Source: Lingula anatina
Lineage: Eukaryota; Brachiopoda; Lingulata; Lingulida; Lingulidae
Direction: 5' to 3'
Assembly (NCBI RefSeq): GCF_001039355.2
Contig: NW_019774403.1
Span: 72,229-136,228 of the forward strand
DNA: 64,000 nt
Shown here: in pieces, positions 23,689-31,479 of the stretch
How positions within the stretch are numbered: position 1 is the stretch's first letter
How the letters are laid out: the number at the start of each line of letters is the position of its first letter
Program-made: the position numbers and the translations under genes
The notes under the pieces: generated by a model
What the model was told of the DNA's origin: nothing
Database searches by the model: none
Seen by the model: only the letters and a program-made list of their open reading frames with translations

Positions 23689-24722
23689 GAGGGGGCAGGA
23701 ATAGGAATACCCTAATGAAGCACGTAAGTATAACTCCAGTCCAGTTTTACTGCATATCCTCCCCCATTTTGAGTATATGGCAGGTAATGTTTTTTTCTCT
23801 TTCTTCCTTCAAATCACAAATTAGTCCCACAAAAAATATAAGCTTCAAATACACAGTCTGTATATAATGATCATAATTGTCACTCTGGGTAAACGCATCC
23901 CACAGCCTGCTGTATATAATAAGGATTTTATATTAATTTCCATCCCACTATTCACAAATCCCTAAATACTACTTTAAGATCTCCTGAGACAACCTATGAT
24001 GATTATTCTCTAAAACTGAATAAGACCAATAAACCGAACTGCTCTGCAATAAAGATGGATTTACAACACACTAAATTTTGGTCATAAAAAAATTTTTCAA
24101 ACACCAATCAGGTTTAATCTTATAAAGCATTATTTCTGTAAGTTACTTCAAATCAGACTTAAAAAAAAAAATAAAAACAATAACAAGGGATGAAGGCAAG
24201 GTTTTTGAAATCCATGAAGAATTACCATAGCTACAGCTTTCAAGCCTCTAGGTAATCAATTCTGACTTAGGAACCCCTGAGCAGCGGTAGGGCACAGCAC
24301 ACAGTGGACTACCAATCAATAGCCACTATTAGAGTGCGCAATAATCATGTCATTAGCACGGATTCGTTTACTAAGATGTCTGCTTTCACTGCCAACTGTG
24401 CCGAGTTTACTGGTCCAATTTAATTGCTGGTGCCATCTAGAATGTGTGGGGGTAAACTATGTTTTTTTTTAAACAGTGGGAGCTAGGCAGAGTAAGGGAA
24501 GGGAGGGGGTGAGGGTAGTAAAGGAAGGTAAAGGTCAAAGGGTAGGTATCAAAAAGAAAAGCATAATAATGACAGTATAATTGTCACTATAATCATCACA
24601 CCTTCATAAGCAATCCTCAAGGATTGTCTAAAAGCTCACTTGCCATTCTTGAACTTACATGAAGAATACTCCTGGAGTTGATGAAACTCGGAAGGGGACA
24701 ACTTTTGCCACTGGAATGTCAT
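1368..24722 (-). CDS. DGKB: Type I diacylglycerol kinase (alpha/beta/gamma class), 23 spliced coding exons
   Basis: The enzyme phosphorylates diacylglycerol to phosphatidic acid at membranes, ending DAG signalling; type I members are Ca2+-responsive. The exons listed separately join in phase to 925 codons plus TAA. Seen in order: recoverin-homology region (about residues 1-85), Ser/His-rich linker (about 85-275), EF-hand loops 296-307 and 341-352, C1 fingers 379-428 and about 444-492, catalytic domain from about 556 with GGDGT at 615-619 and PLGTGND at 642-648, accessory domain from about 703, and a tail ending SFFSFWS. The N-terminus ([11 protein letters not shown]) and the segments around the EF-hands and GGSNLWGE closely resemble vertebrate DGK beta/gamma. 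I infer a single invertebrate type I gene co-orthologous to alpha, beta and gamma, so the symbol is approximate. The full form is longer than vertebrate type I enzymes (about 735-804 residues) because of the linker; dropping the optional parts gives 795. Confidence 0.93.
1664..1747. repeat. DGKB: 84-bp dispersed repeat, copy 1 (intron 22)
   Basis: This stretch recurs at 3704-3787 in intron 18 with about three mismatches over 84 bp. Function unknown; likely a fragment of an interspersed repeat. Confidence 0.85.
2038..2098 (-). CDS. DGKB: DGK exon 22: C-terminal MQIDGEPW motif
   Basis: The 61 nt encode [20 protein letters not shown] and [13 protein letters not shown] is one of the most conserved C-terminal motifs of the family. 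Donor gtaagt, phase 0. Confidence 0.95.
2357..2477 (-). CDS. DGKB: DGK exon 21: accessory domain
   Basis: The 121 nt encode [20 protein letters not shown], then [20 protein letters not shown]. It aligns with vertebrate LLEVVGLEGA...GQ...[16 protein letters not shown]. Donor gtaagg, phase 2. Confidence 0.94.
2610..2753. mobile_element. Small inverted-repeat element (MITE-like), intron 20
   Basis: About 38 bp arms, containing gatagtccgaaggttcattg at left and its near-complement at right, enclose a short centre that repeats ggttcattggtcc. No coding capacity. It lies between DGK exons 20 and 21. Confidence 0.75.
2962..3175 (-). CDS. DGKB: DGK exon 20: accessory domain with basic insert
   Basis: The 214 nt encode a divergent strand ([16 protein letters not shown]), then [18 protein letters not shown], the hallmark DGK accessory motif, then a Lys/Arg-rich stretch ([18 protein letters not shown]) and a Ser-rich tail. 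The basic stretch matches the position of a variable basic loop in DGK beta. The acceptor is ttccag and the donor is AAG|gtgaat, phase 1. Confidence 0.93.
3492..3582 (-). CDS. DGKB: DGK exon 19: accessory domain
   Basis: The 91 nt encode [20 protein letters not shown], then [10 protein letters not shown]. It is near-identical to the vertebrate [25 protein letters not shown] segment. On the minus strand a long (TA)n run ends about 45 nt before its acceptor. Confidence 0.95.
3631..3691. repeat. (AT)n microsatellite, intron 18
   Basis: About 30 uninterrupted AT units close to the exon 19 acceptor. Confidence 0.95.
3704..3787. repeat. DGKB: 84-bp dispersed repeat, copy 2, between two (TA)n runs
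   Basis: A direct copy of 1664-1747. It sits between (AT)n at 3631-3691 and (TA)n at 3793-3834. Its left side (attcctcgtgaattatg) also matches 2204-2220, suggesting a mosaic of repeat fragments. Confidence 0.85.
3793..3834. repeat. (TA)n microsatellite, intron 18
   Basis: About 20 TA units, directly after the 84-bp repeat. Confidence 0.95.
4079..4143 (-). CDS. DGKB: DGK exon 18: accessory domain
   Basis: The 65 nt encode [20 protein letters not shown] and SR. It matches vertebrate [21 protein letters not shown], with Cys replacing Ala. Donor gtgagt, phase 2. Confidence 0.95.
4372..4538 (-). CDS. DGKB: DGK exon 17: catalytic to accessory domain
   Basis: The 167 nt encode [20 protein letters not shown], then LMDRWKIEV, an acidic loop ([11 protein letters not shown]), and [11 protein letters not shown], the start of the accessory domain. 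It aligns throughout with DGK beta. The donor is gtaagt, phase 0. Confidence 0.95.
4665..4710. repeat. (GA)n microsatellite, intron 16
   Basis: GA run with one interruption, between DGK exons 16 and 17. Confidence 0.95.
4847..4936 (-). CDS. DGKB: DGK exon 16: [10 protein letters not shown] motif
   Basis: The 90 nt encode [20 protein letters not shown], then [11 protein letters not shown]. The [14 protein letters not shown] motif is diagnostic of DGK catalytic domains. The acceptor is tttccag and the donor is gtatgc. Confidence 0.97.
5135..5220 (-). CDS. DGKB: DGK exon 15: nucleotide-binding GGDGT loop
   Basis: The 86 nt encode [20 protein letters not shown], then [13 protein letters not shown] (residues 615-619) is the ATP-binding glycine loop whose loss kills DGK activity in known enzymes. 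It is intact. The donor is ATGG|gtagga. Confidence 0.96.
5572..5649 (-). CDS. DGKB: DGK exon 14: catalytic domain
   Basis: The 78 nt encode [20 protein letters not shown] and EKGPMSG, matching the vertebrate [13 protein letters not shown]...GP..G segment. The acceptor is ttacag and the donor is GG|gtaagt. Confidence 0.95.
5964..6145 (-). CDS. DGKB: DGK exon 13: hinge and start of the catalytic domain
   Basis: The 182 nt encode a Pro/Ser-rich hinge of about 43 residues, then [17 protein letters not shown], the opening strand of the DAGKc domain. A long pyrimidine tract precedes the acceptor; the donor is AG|gtgggt in phase 2. The hinge region is variable between species. Confidence 0.95.
6146..7017 (-). 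other. DGK intron 12
   Basis: AT-rich, no exon-like segment seen. A (TGG)n run at about 6953-6992 lies roughly 20 nt inside the donor side. Confidence 0.6.
7018..7116 (-). CDS. DGKB: DGK exon 12: second C1 domain, C-terminal part
   Basis: The 99 nt, phase 0, encode [20 protein letters not shown] and [13 protein letters not shown]. They complete the C1 ligands and carry the conserved DHILPPT.I.P.VL hinge before the kinase domain. The acceptor is ctttcag and the donor is gtgagt. Confidence 0.96.
7399..7436 (-). repeat. (TG)n run abutting the exon 11 donor
   Basis: On the transcript strand the donor gtaagt runs straight into about 14 TG units, then CG-interrupted TG. Confidence 0.9.
7441..7557 (-). 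CDS. DGKB: DGK exon 11: second C1 domain, N-terminal part
   Basis: The 117 nt, phase 0, encode [20 protein letters not shown] and [19 protein letters not shown]. The WVEGNCP.KCD.C..............GLHC.WC pattern is the atypical second C1 of DGKs. The gtaagt donor is immediately followed by a (TG)n run. Confidence 0.96.
7558..8860 (-). other. DGK intron 10
   Basis: 1.3 kb of AT-rich sequence. I see no repeat arms, exon or RNA gene in it. Confidence 0.6.
8861..8949 (-). CDS. DGKB: DGK exon 10: first C1 domain, C-terminal part
   Basis: The 89 nt encode [18 protein letters not shown], with the remaining Cys/His ligands, then [12 protein letters not shown]. The C1 spacing from His379 to Cys428 is 50 residues, as expected. 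The acceptor is tttcag and the donor is gtagga. Confidence 0.95.
9737..9908. mobile_element. Inverted-repeat element with hammerhead-like centre, intron 9
   Basis: Arms of about 50-60 bp pair, with the left arm beginning aataagttattatactgatg. The centre carries, on the minus strand, CTGAAGA, a GGCC-TAG-GGCC stem and GAAA. See the ribozyme entry. Confidence 0.75.
9793..9850 (-). ncRNA. Hammerhead-ribozyme-like core, probably degenerate
   Basis: Reading the minus strand: AAGCT-T, a U-rich spacer, CTGAAGA, AGGCC-TAG-GGCC, GAAA, GCTT. CTGANGA and GAAA are the hammerhead core, GGCC/GGCC forms stem II, and AAGCT pairs with AGCTT as stem III around the expected cleavage site. Stem I is not convincingly paired, so it is likely a decayed or incomplete copy. 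Hammerheads are known in Penelope-like and related retroelements. Confidence 0.4.
10141..10258 (-). CDS. DGKB: DGK exon 9: first C1 domain, N-terminal part
   Basis: The 118 nt encode [20 protein letters not shown], then [18 protein letters not shown]. His379 and the first Cys pair are zinc ligands. It ends in phase 1 at a gtaagt donor and the finger is completed by exon 10. Confidence 0.95.
10600..10719 (-). CDS. DGKB: DGK exon 8: EF-hand 2
   Basis: The 120 nt encode [20 protein letters not shown], then [20 protein letters not shown]. The second calcium loop [12 protein letters not shown] (residues 341-352) is canonical. The [14 protein letters not shown] motif is nearly invariant in type I DGKs. 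The donor is gtacgt. Confidence 0.96.
10945..11011. repeat. (TAAA)n microsatellite, intron 7
   Basis: TAAA/AAAT units with one interruption near 10966. Confidence 0.95.
11195..11269 (-). CDS. DGKB: DGK exon 7: helix between the EF-hands
   Basis: The 75 nt, phase 0 to 0, encode [20 protein letters not shown] and TELRP. This aligns with vertebrate [25 protein letters not shown]. The acceptor is tttgtag and the donor is gtgagt. Confidence 0.95.
11643..11790. mobile_element. MITE-like inverted-repeat element beside the exon 6 donor
   Basis: Imperfect terminal arms: ggccccgtagctcgaaagca at left, and the complement of gctatcgagttacggggacc at right. The centre has gggcgag repeats. No coding capacity. 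The right end is within about 10 nt of the exon 6 donor (11797-11802). Confidence 0.7.
11803..11852 (-). CDS. DGKB: DGK exon 6: EF-hand 1 loop
   Basis: The 50 nt encode [17 protein letters not shown]. The calcium loop [12 protein letters not shown] (residues 296-307, its Glu at the start of exon 7) has the full canonical ligand set. The acceptor is ttccag and the donor is ACA|gtaagt. Confidence 0.95.
12298..12474. mobile_element. Foldback element, intron 5
   Basis: Arms of about 65 bp (12298-12363 and 12409-12474) pair with few mismatches, including ccaactccatggagactctc and its counterpart. The spacer is about 45 bp. No ORF. Confidence 0.8.
12533..12748 (-). CDS. DGKB: DGK exon 5: linker end and pre-EF-hand helix
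   Basis: The 216 nt (phase 1 to 1) encode a linker followed by [21 protein letters not shown]-like sequence (here [20 protein letters not shown]), one of the best conserved type I DGK segments. The acceptor ttgccag follows a C/T-rich tract and the donor is AAT|gtgagt. Both exon 4 and the alternative first exon can splice in here in frame. Confidence 0.92.
14071..14098 (-). CDS. DGKB: DGK alternative first coding exon (predicted short isoform)
   Basis: ATG plus eight codons (MWPAWSLRQ) and one base, then a consensus donor CAAG|gtaagt. An in-frame TAG sits three codons before the ATG. The phase-1 end matches exon 5, so the isoform would read [17 protein letters not shown] and continue through the EF-hands, C1 and kinase domains, about 717 residues, without the recoverin-homology region. 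No TATA box is evident. Predicted from sequence only; the exon is short enough for chance to matter. Confidence 0.45.
15151..15370. mobile_element. Possible decayed inverted-repeat element
   Basis: The ends aaggtgcgttcc and the complement of ggagacgcaccctt are partly complementary, and the interior (ttgatccaactcctcaggga) resembles the foldback arm at 12298-12363. Weak. Confidence 0.35.
18367..18522 (-). CDS. DGKB: DGK exon 4: Ser/His-rich cassette exon in the linker
   Basis: The 156 nt exon (52 codons, phase 1 to 1) encodes a polar linker containing [20 protein letters not shown], rich in possible phosphorylation sites. The donor CCTG|gtaagc is strong; the acceptor ataaag follows a pyrimidine tract. 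Because it is symmetric it can be skipped without a frameshift. I know no vertebrate counterpart. Coding status rests on the open frame, splice sites and phase. Confidence 0.72.
18523..19985 (-). other. DGK intron 3
   Basis: 1.5 kb, AT-rich, no repeat arms or exon seen. An open frame runs through the exon 4 acceptor from 18592 but lacks independent support. Confidence 0.6.
19986..20340 (-). CDS. DGKB: DGK exon 3 (long form): end of recoverin-homology region and linker
   Basis: It starts [20 protein letters not shown] after a tttacag acceptor, matching the vertebrate IDFEGFKLFMKTFLEAELP segment. Two donors are usable, both phase 1. The strong one, CTGG|gtaaga, gives the short exon 20220-20340 (121 nt). 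The weak one, CACAG|gtactc, gives the long exon (355 nt). The extra 234 nt (78 codons) are open, relatively CpG-rich compared with flanking DNA, and encode a polar His/Ser/Lys-rich stretch, so they look coding, but the long donor is weak. Confidence 0.8.
20403..20491. repeat. (TA)n microsatellite, intron 2
   Basis: About 44 TA units, within the 466-nt intron that uses the GC donor. Confidence 0.95.
20807..20883 (-). CDS. DGKB: DGK exon 2: recoverin-homology region
   Basis: The 77 nt encode [20 protein letters not shown] and a short tail, matching the vertebrate segment Y.(T/S)KKLKDVLEEFHG.GVL. The acceptor is tttacag. The donor reads GAG|gcaagt, a GC rather than GT donor with otherwise perfect consensus. 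The exon ends in phase 0, matching exon 3. Confidence 0.9.
20884..24658 (-). other. DGK intron 1 (first coding intron)
   Basis: 3.8 kb, AT-rich, with a (GA)n run at 23649-23685 and no convincing exon. Confidence 0.65.
24659..24722 (-). CDS. DGKB: DGK exon 1: start of recoverin-homology region
   Basis: The 64 nt encode residues 1-21 plus one base, beginning [20 protein letters not shown]. This matches the N-terminus of vertebrate DGK beta/gamma (W..LSPSEF.QLQ.YAEY). A strong donor gtaagt follows in phase 1. The last base T joins AT of exon 2 to make the conserved Tyr codon. The ATG is chosen because of the upstream in-frame stop and the family alignment. Confidence 0.88.
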
Positions 24723-24842
24723 GGTGATGCCTTGGCAACAGTTGCTATGGTTACAATGCTGTCTTGGTTGTCATGGATACTTTGTCTTCACATCAAAGAG
24801 GATGGAATTCACTGTTATCATGTTGTCATTAAGAAACCAACA
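24723..24842 (-). other. DGKB: DGK 5'UTR part of coding exon 1
   Basis: On the minus strand a pyrimidine-rich tract ending in ttccag (acceptor ag at 24843-24844) precedes this stretch, which runs into the start ATG. An in-frame TGA at 24773-24771 lies 16 codons upstream of the ATG, so the reading frame does not extend further 5'. The acceptor implies at least one noncoding exon further upstream at higher coordinates. The splice is inferred. Confidence 0.55.
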
Positions 24843-27800
24843 CTGGAAGTAAAAAGTGGGAACTTCCCATTAGAGTCTTGAAATAACTTTTTATACAATG
24901 AACAAATTTTGCTGATAAAAACTTGTAAATGCCTACCAACCAAAATAAAACTTAAGCCTGTACAAAATTTGTTGCAATTAGTAATTCTATATAAAATATC
25001 TACTGCATTTTCGCCTCTTCAAACATTAAAACTCATACACAGTGGAAGTTATTTTTAAACAGTTTTTACAAAATGATCTGATGAAAACTGTCATTTAATT
25101 CACTAAATGATGAAAAAATCTTAGAGTTACCTAAGTATTTAAAATCCTGGTTTCAAATCACTGTATAATAATAGTATTTTACTGATTTTCTTCTAGAGAA
25201 GTTGAAGCCAGGTCAAATTGTCTTGTAGGCACTGCTCCCTAGTTTCAAGGCTCTGCAAAATAAATAATTCACTACAGATGATGGAATGCATTATTGTATT
25301 ATCTTTAAGAGTTACACATATGCAACTGTCCATCTGTTTGTCAGTCTATCTGTCCATCTACACCGTGCGTGCCCACACACTCACACAATTGCTATAAAAC
25401 TAAAAGCCACAAAGATTTGAGCGTACATTAACATGTGCATTCATATAAATATAAACTTGGATGCATTACACAATGGAGTGTATGCATGCACAGAACCCAG
25501 TTAAAATGCGTGTACATTGTGCATAATGTTGTGTAAGCACATTCGCACATATCTTGCTTGTTGTAGTTCTTGAAATCATTCTCTATCCAGCATTTAAAAA
25601 GGTATTTTACTGGCCAGTTATTTTTACTAACCCTGCTAACTTGAGTATATATATTTTCTTTTTTCTTCCTTTAATTGTTTTTCTGCTGGATAATTTCAAC
25701 CTAATTATGAGATTGAACCAAATCAAAAATAAATTTGCCAAAAATTATACATATTTTGCCATTTTGTAACAAAAATAGAATGTCCAGCACCAGAGTGAAA
25801 TGAAACCAACATAAAAATATCCTTACAATAAAACAAAACTATCCATTCCCTTATCTGTTCTTGTTGCAACATCCATGTTCCACATGACACAAAAGCCTGA
25901 CTCCCCCTCAAAACTGTATTTAGAAACTGGCCTTCATCAATTATTACCAAGTACCCGCAGATCATTCAAAAGGAGGCCTCCTCCACTTAATTTAATATGT
26001 ATCAAATGTGACTGCATTGAATTTCAGTTAATCTGGGGTAAAGACATCCGAGGCAGTGACGTTTTCTCTGCAATGGTGAAATGACAATGTAACAGCCAAA
26101 CTGCCAAACTCATCTACATAATCTTTCTTCTGCTTGCCAACAACTGACAAGAGTTAATTTGTCTCAGGACAGAGAAGTGTGTGATTTCTTTTAATGCTGA
26201 CATTTATTAAAAAGAAAATGCTTTGTTTCCTGTGTACAACAAGCACCAGAATTACATATGAGAGAGAGAGATAGAGAAAGAGAGAGAGAGGGAGGGAGGG
26301 AGGAATGAACACCTACTACAAATTGCCGCCTGCATACATCAGCTAGCTCTCATTATGGTAGTGCATTTATCCATCATCTATTAAAATATTCATAATTTCT
26401 ATGCATTTGTAACATGACCCAGATATTGAATGATTCATTTTCTCCCATTTGGAGCTTTGCAGGATAACCTAGCCAGAACAATGTCATACAAAAATTCCTA
26501 GAAGGGTAATCTCCCACTGCCATAAATACTAGGATACAATATGTAACAGCAAAACTTAAGCATCATAAATGAAATGGAAAACGAAAATCATAGAACAGCA
26601 AAATGAGCATACCACCAGCACATGATTTCAAATATAAGCTCCAGCTAGATTGTTCTAGAATATAACACCACAGCAAAATTTCCTATAACATTCTGTAGAT
26701 TACATAATGATCAAAATAATGACAAGAACAAGCTTCTCTACTAAAATCATCTTTACGTATTATTTAGACTAATCAGAATGTTATCTTGGGAGACCCGAGT
26801 GCACCAAGGCATATTTCAGTACATAACGATCCAGTCTTGATTAATAAAACACCCATCCCCCCCCTCACCCCCCATCTCACCAAATCCTACCCCACTGCCA
26901 CCTGAGCTATCCTTTCAGCAAACTCGCCAATAGGTCCTACTCTATATTTCACCTCACAAACACAGACTCCTTTATTTAAAAATTGGCAAAAATTCAAAAT
27001 AATTTCCTCTTTACAACACAAATTCAATTCCCCCTATTCTATCAAAAGGTGAAAGACAATGCACAATTACTCCAATGTTTAAGCCTCAAACCAAATGTAA
27101 AAATCAGATGTAAAAATTTCCAATGATGAGAAAATATGTCATCAAGGGGAAAAAGGATGACCCAAAACATATCTTATGTGATTCAGATACAAACCTACCT
27201 TTGTTATATTTATTCCCTACTAGTAGATGTGTAACTGTGGCCCTGGTTAAGACAGGAGTCTTCAACAGGTGTCACCAGACCTTGGTTCCCAACTGAGACA
27301 CAGTCACTGTCTTCACGATTTGAGTAAAGCGTATCATTCTATATCAAGGTACTTTTCACTGCCTTAAATACCTTCAGCAAGTGTTCACCTCAGCCTGCTT
27401 TTATCTTCTATTATCACACTTGCCTCACATTCAAACCTACCCCAGTGGGCAGAACTTCAACTTTGGAATGTCTTGAAATTCACCAATCAGATTCAACTAT
27501 GGTAATCATATGCTGAATTCAAACTAAGTAAATTACAGTGTACTTTTTTAAAGTAATAATTTGTCAATGATTCTTGAAAATGATGGTCTATGTGGAATGT
27601 GGGTGGGGTACATTTCAGAGTCTTGTAAAAAAACTTAATACAATAAATCAAAAAATGTCAAACCACTAGCAAAAATGTTCGAAATTTAGGACTGATTACC
27701 ATACCTTCATCAGAACTGATACCTGATTGGTCCAATTATCAGGCTGTCAATAATGACGTGAAATCCATATCATAAACCTTTAACTTCCTTTTGAAAAAAA

Positions 27801-30800
27801 TGATACTGAGGGTTGATCTGACACCCGAGAATTCTTAACTATATTTTTGTAGTGCTGAGTTAAAATATATATTTCAGAAGAGATACATGGAAATTAGCTA
27901 GACATTTTTTGGGGGGGGGGGGTCCTTAGCTCAAAATTACAGCTTCTCTTGTAAAACATCTAATTTTTAGGAGCCTATTTACACAGACTTTCCCTTTAAA
28001 TGAAGTAGAAATCAGCGAGTTTCAAACATAACTTGAAACAAACCTCTACACTACAGCATACCCTTGTTGTTTCACTTGAGACGTGTAATGCTGTATTTTT
28101 AAATACACTGCTGCTATTGTTATCACTATCATCATTCTTACTTTGGCACAAGTTCTTCAAATCAACTATACTATAAAAAACAAAAATGGAGAAAAATCAC
28201 CAGAAAAAGAGGCAATAAATTGTGTGTCCTATAATTCCTCTCTTCAACTGTAACAAGGTAATTACGAGGTCAGTTCACATTTCCATAATGAGAGACGACA
28301 AAAATTAATCTATTTTGGGTAAGAAAAATAATGATACACAATGCATTTACCCAAGGTCAGTACAATTTCCCGTTAAACCTACCAGAACCATAATAGCTAA
28401 ATAATAAAGACAAAAAAAATTGTGATCCAATCAAAAACAAAGCCTCGTGTAACTAGCATTTTTTGTTGACATCTACCATAATCTTCCTTCACATTTTGAT
28501 CTTAGTAACCTGCTAAACACATCAGGAAATATGCAAAAAACAAAGGACATTAAACATCATTGGATATTGATATAAAAGGAGGAAATGTGAACCAGAGTGG
28601 GAGTAATTTAATGGCAACTCGATCCTCTTCCCTGCTGTTGTCTAAATTTACGCCTACGTTGTATTATCATCAGCTTTAAAAGCAAAAGAAACCCCACAAT
28701 TCTCACATTTCACCCTGGCAAATCATAAAAATCAAATGGGTAACGGGACAAAGGTTGAAGTTGTACATTGTTGCCTAGGCAACCTTGACTGAAAAACAGG
28801 TCATGTTTTAAAATAGAAATATGTCACCGTTTTATCTAAAGTACATGGGAATAGGAGAACCAATACCAGCTAGAAAGCAGATCTATAAAGAAAGGTCATT
28901 GTTTTTACCATTTAGTCTCCTATGAATTGTCTTATTTCAGAGAACATGCTTAAAGCAGCACTGCCAGGGTGTTTCTTCCCTCTGCAATATGAAACCAGCT
29001 GCCAATGGGTCAAAATCTCATTAAAAATGACCAGATGACCAAATTGAAATTGATTTACCAGTGATCTATTACTCAAATTTCATCCTTTGATCCAAAAATA
29101 ATAAGTTTAAATTAAACTAAACCCAACCAAATAATTTCTTCAAATTAAATAATTTAAAGAAATACCAAAAGGGAACGTTCTCTTAATTCCCGAAAAAAAA
29201 ATATCTGAACAGATATTTTCTGCTTTTTTTTTTTTTTTCCAGTGCTATATACAAGTCACCCTTGGTTATTTCGGCCCACTCTCATTTGAATGTTTTTTTT
29301 TCTTCTATTGTACATGCAGCAGTAATGCATTATATACAACCAAATCATCTGGCGTACTTTTACAAATAGGGGGACAGATAAATAGGTCAAGTTTCTGACC
29401 AGAAATTTGAAATAGGTGCAGTTTTGAAACAGATTATTGATTGACGGAGTGATTAATTTGGTTTGTCCTTTGGCATGTGAACTTTACTTGAGTGGTGTAA
29501 GAAACTAGTGAAATGGTTTATGTTTGTTACAGGGAAACAGTGCTGGTTCACGTGTAACTAAAAGGAATTCAGGTATAAAGGGTTTGAGGAAGCCAGAAGG
29601 GAGTGGAGGGGGGTGTTAGGGGACCTTAATTGATGCATTATTATTCATGTTTATCAATCATAAACTGCTTCATTTTGAAAAAAAAAATACTTCAGACTCA
29701 TTAATATTGTTATTGGGGGGGGGGGGGGGGGGAGAGAGATTGTAACATATGAAATAATAACAGATCTTTTAAAACACATACATAAACACACTGGTAGTAA
29801 CAGACTCAAATATGGTTGAAAATGAAGTTAAAACAGCACGATACAAAATATTGAACTTAACTTGATTGCAGCCTAATACTAAATATATTCTTCATAGTAA
29901 CATTATTTCTTAGGCTATATTTGGCACAAATTTTCAAAAGTTCATGCTTATTAAGATTAACCAATCTCCACTGTTTTTTGTCAATCGGGCAATCTAGTGA
30001 CACCGTCTTCAATCTGGTGTAAGAAAACGTATAGTATTTTAATAAAAGAATTATACCAGTTTGTATCACTGCACGCTCTTCACACCTGTCACCTCAATTA
30101 GTGACAGACCAAATCTCTATATTTTCATTGTTCCAACAGAAAAAAAAAAATTTGCTACCTTGATTGTAATATTTACTTACCAGACTGGAAAAATCCATAT
30201 ATTTCTAGCTTGCCAATAAAATAACTTGTCGTAAAATTGAAGTCCCTACAATGTATTTGCTAAAGTAATCCTTTTAAATATGTTTCATATAACAATAACA
30301 TACATACTACACCATACTTCTGCAAATCCCTCACTTCTTCATGGACAGATGCGTCATTAGCTGTACAAACTCCCCACTAAAACACACTCAAACACACCCT
30401 TTCTGCAAAACTGCCACTGCAAAAGATGCTAATTCAGTTTCATTTGGAAACTAAATCAGTCGTCATGCTGGTTTTGATAGTGCGTGGGTGGAAAGCCAAT
30501 CAATACGCTCTCTCCAGGTCCCTAAGTTTGTAATAATACTGCTGAAGTCATTATCTCTACAACAGCTACTGCTCTTTTGCTAGTGCTGCCAAATACATGC
30601 AGGTTTATAGGCATAGACTAGTTTATATGAGGGAGACGAGACCTCTTTTCCTCTCTCATCTCCTTATGTGCTTGCGTGTGTGTGCACGCATGCATGCATG
30701 TGCAGGCACATGCACACGCACACTTACACTCTGTATATGTGTACATTTGCTTGCCTGCCCATGTCCACATGCATAATAAGGTAGTTAATAATTTGTCAAA

Positions 30801-31447
30801 ATACAAAATATAGCTACATGGTTGTGCAGATAATTGCTCGACGTGTGGAACATCATCACAATTGCACTTGATAGTTAGACATGCCTGAAAAATTCAGTGA
30901 TAATATTATTCAATATGCTCATTCTAGTTAGGGAATAAAAGCTGCTTAATGTTCCAAGACATAAATATATATATACAAAGGATTGTTATCAGATATTACT
31001 ACATAAAATGTTGTGCAACTATACGTACAAATAATTAAACCAAAAATCTTAGTGAAAAATACAATAGCAATTCATCTCTCTCTCTCTCTCAAAGATGGGA
31101 GAAGAGAACAATCCTGCAATAATATCTGATGATGGCATTTCTCTGCAGTGCTTTCTATAACATCAAATTCTACGTAATCCATTTATGGGTGATTTAATAG
31201 CTATATTGATACAATGTTATTTGCATCGATTTCACATTTGTAATCCCTAAATAAGTTGTCACAGGGAAAGACAGGCCAAAGACATGGTAGGAGAGATGAT
31301 TTACTATTCAGGGAAAGATTATCGAATGATTAATCCAACAAATGTCCTGCAATAACGGAGAGCTCTAAGCTCAGAGAGCTGTAATTTCAATTGAAATGCT
31401 TATAAAGCACGGTTTGTCTGTTCGCAACCATGCAAAAGTGTGTGCAT

Positions 31448-31479
<32 letters not shown>
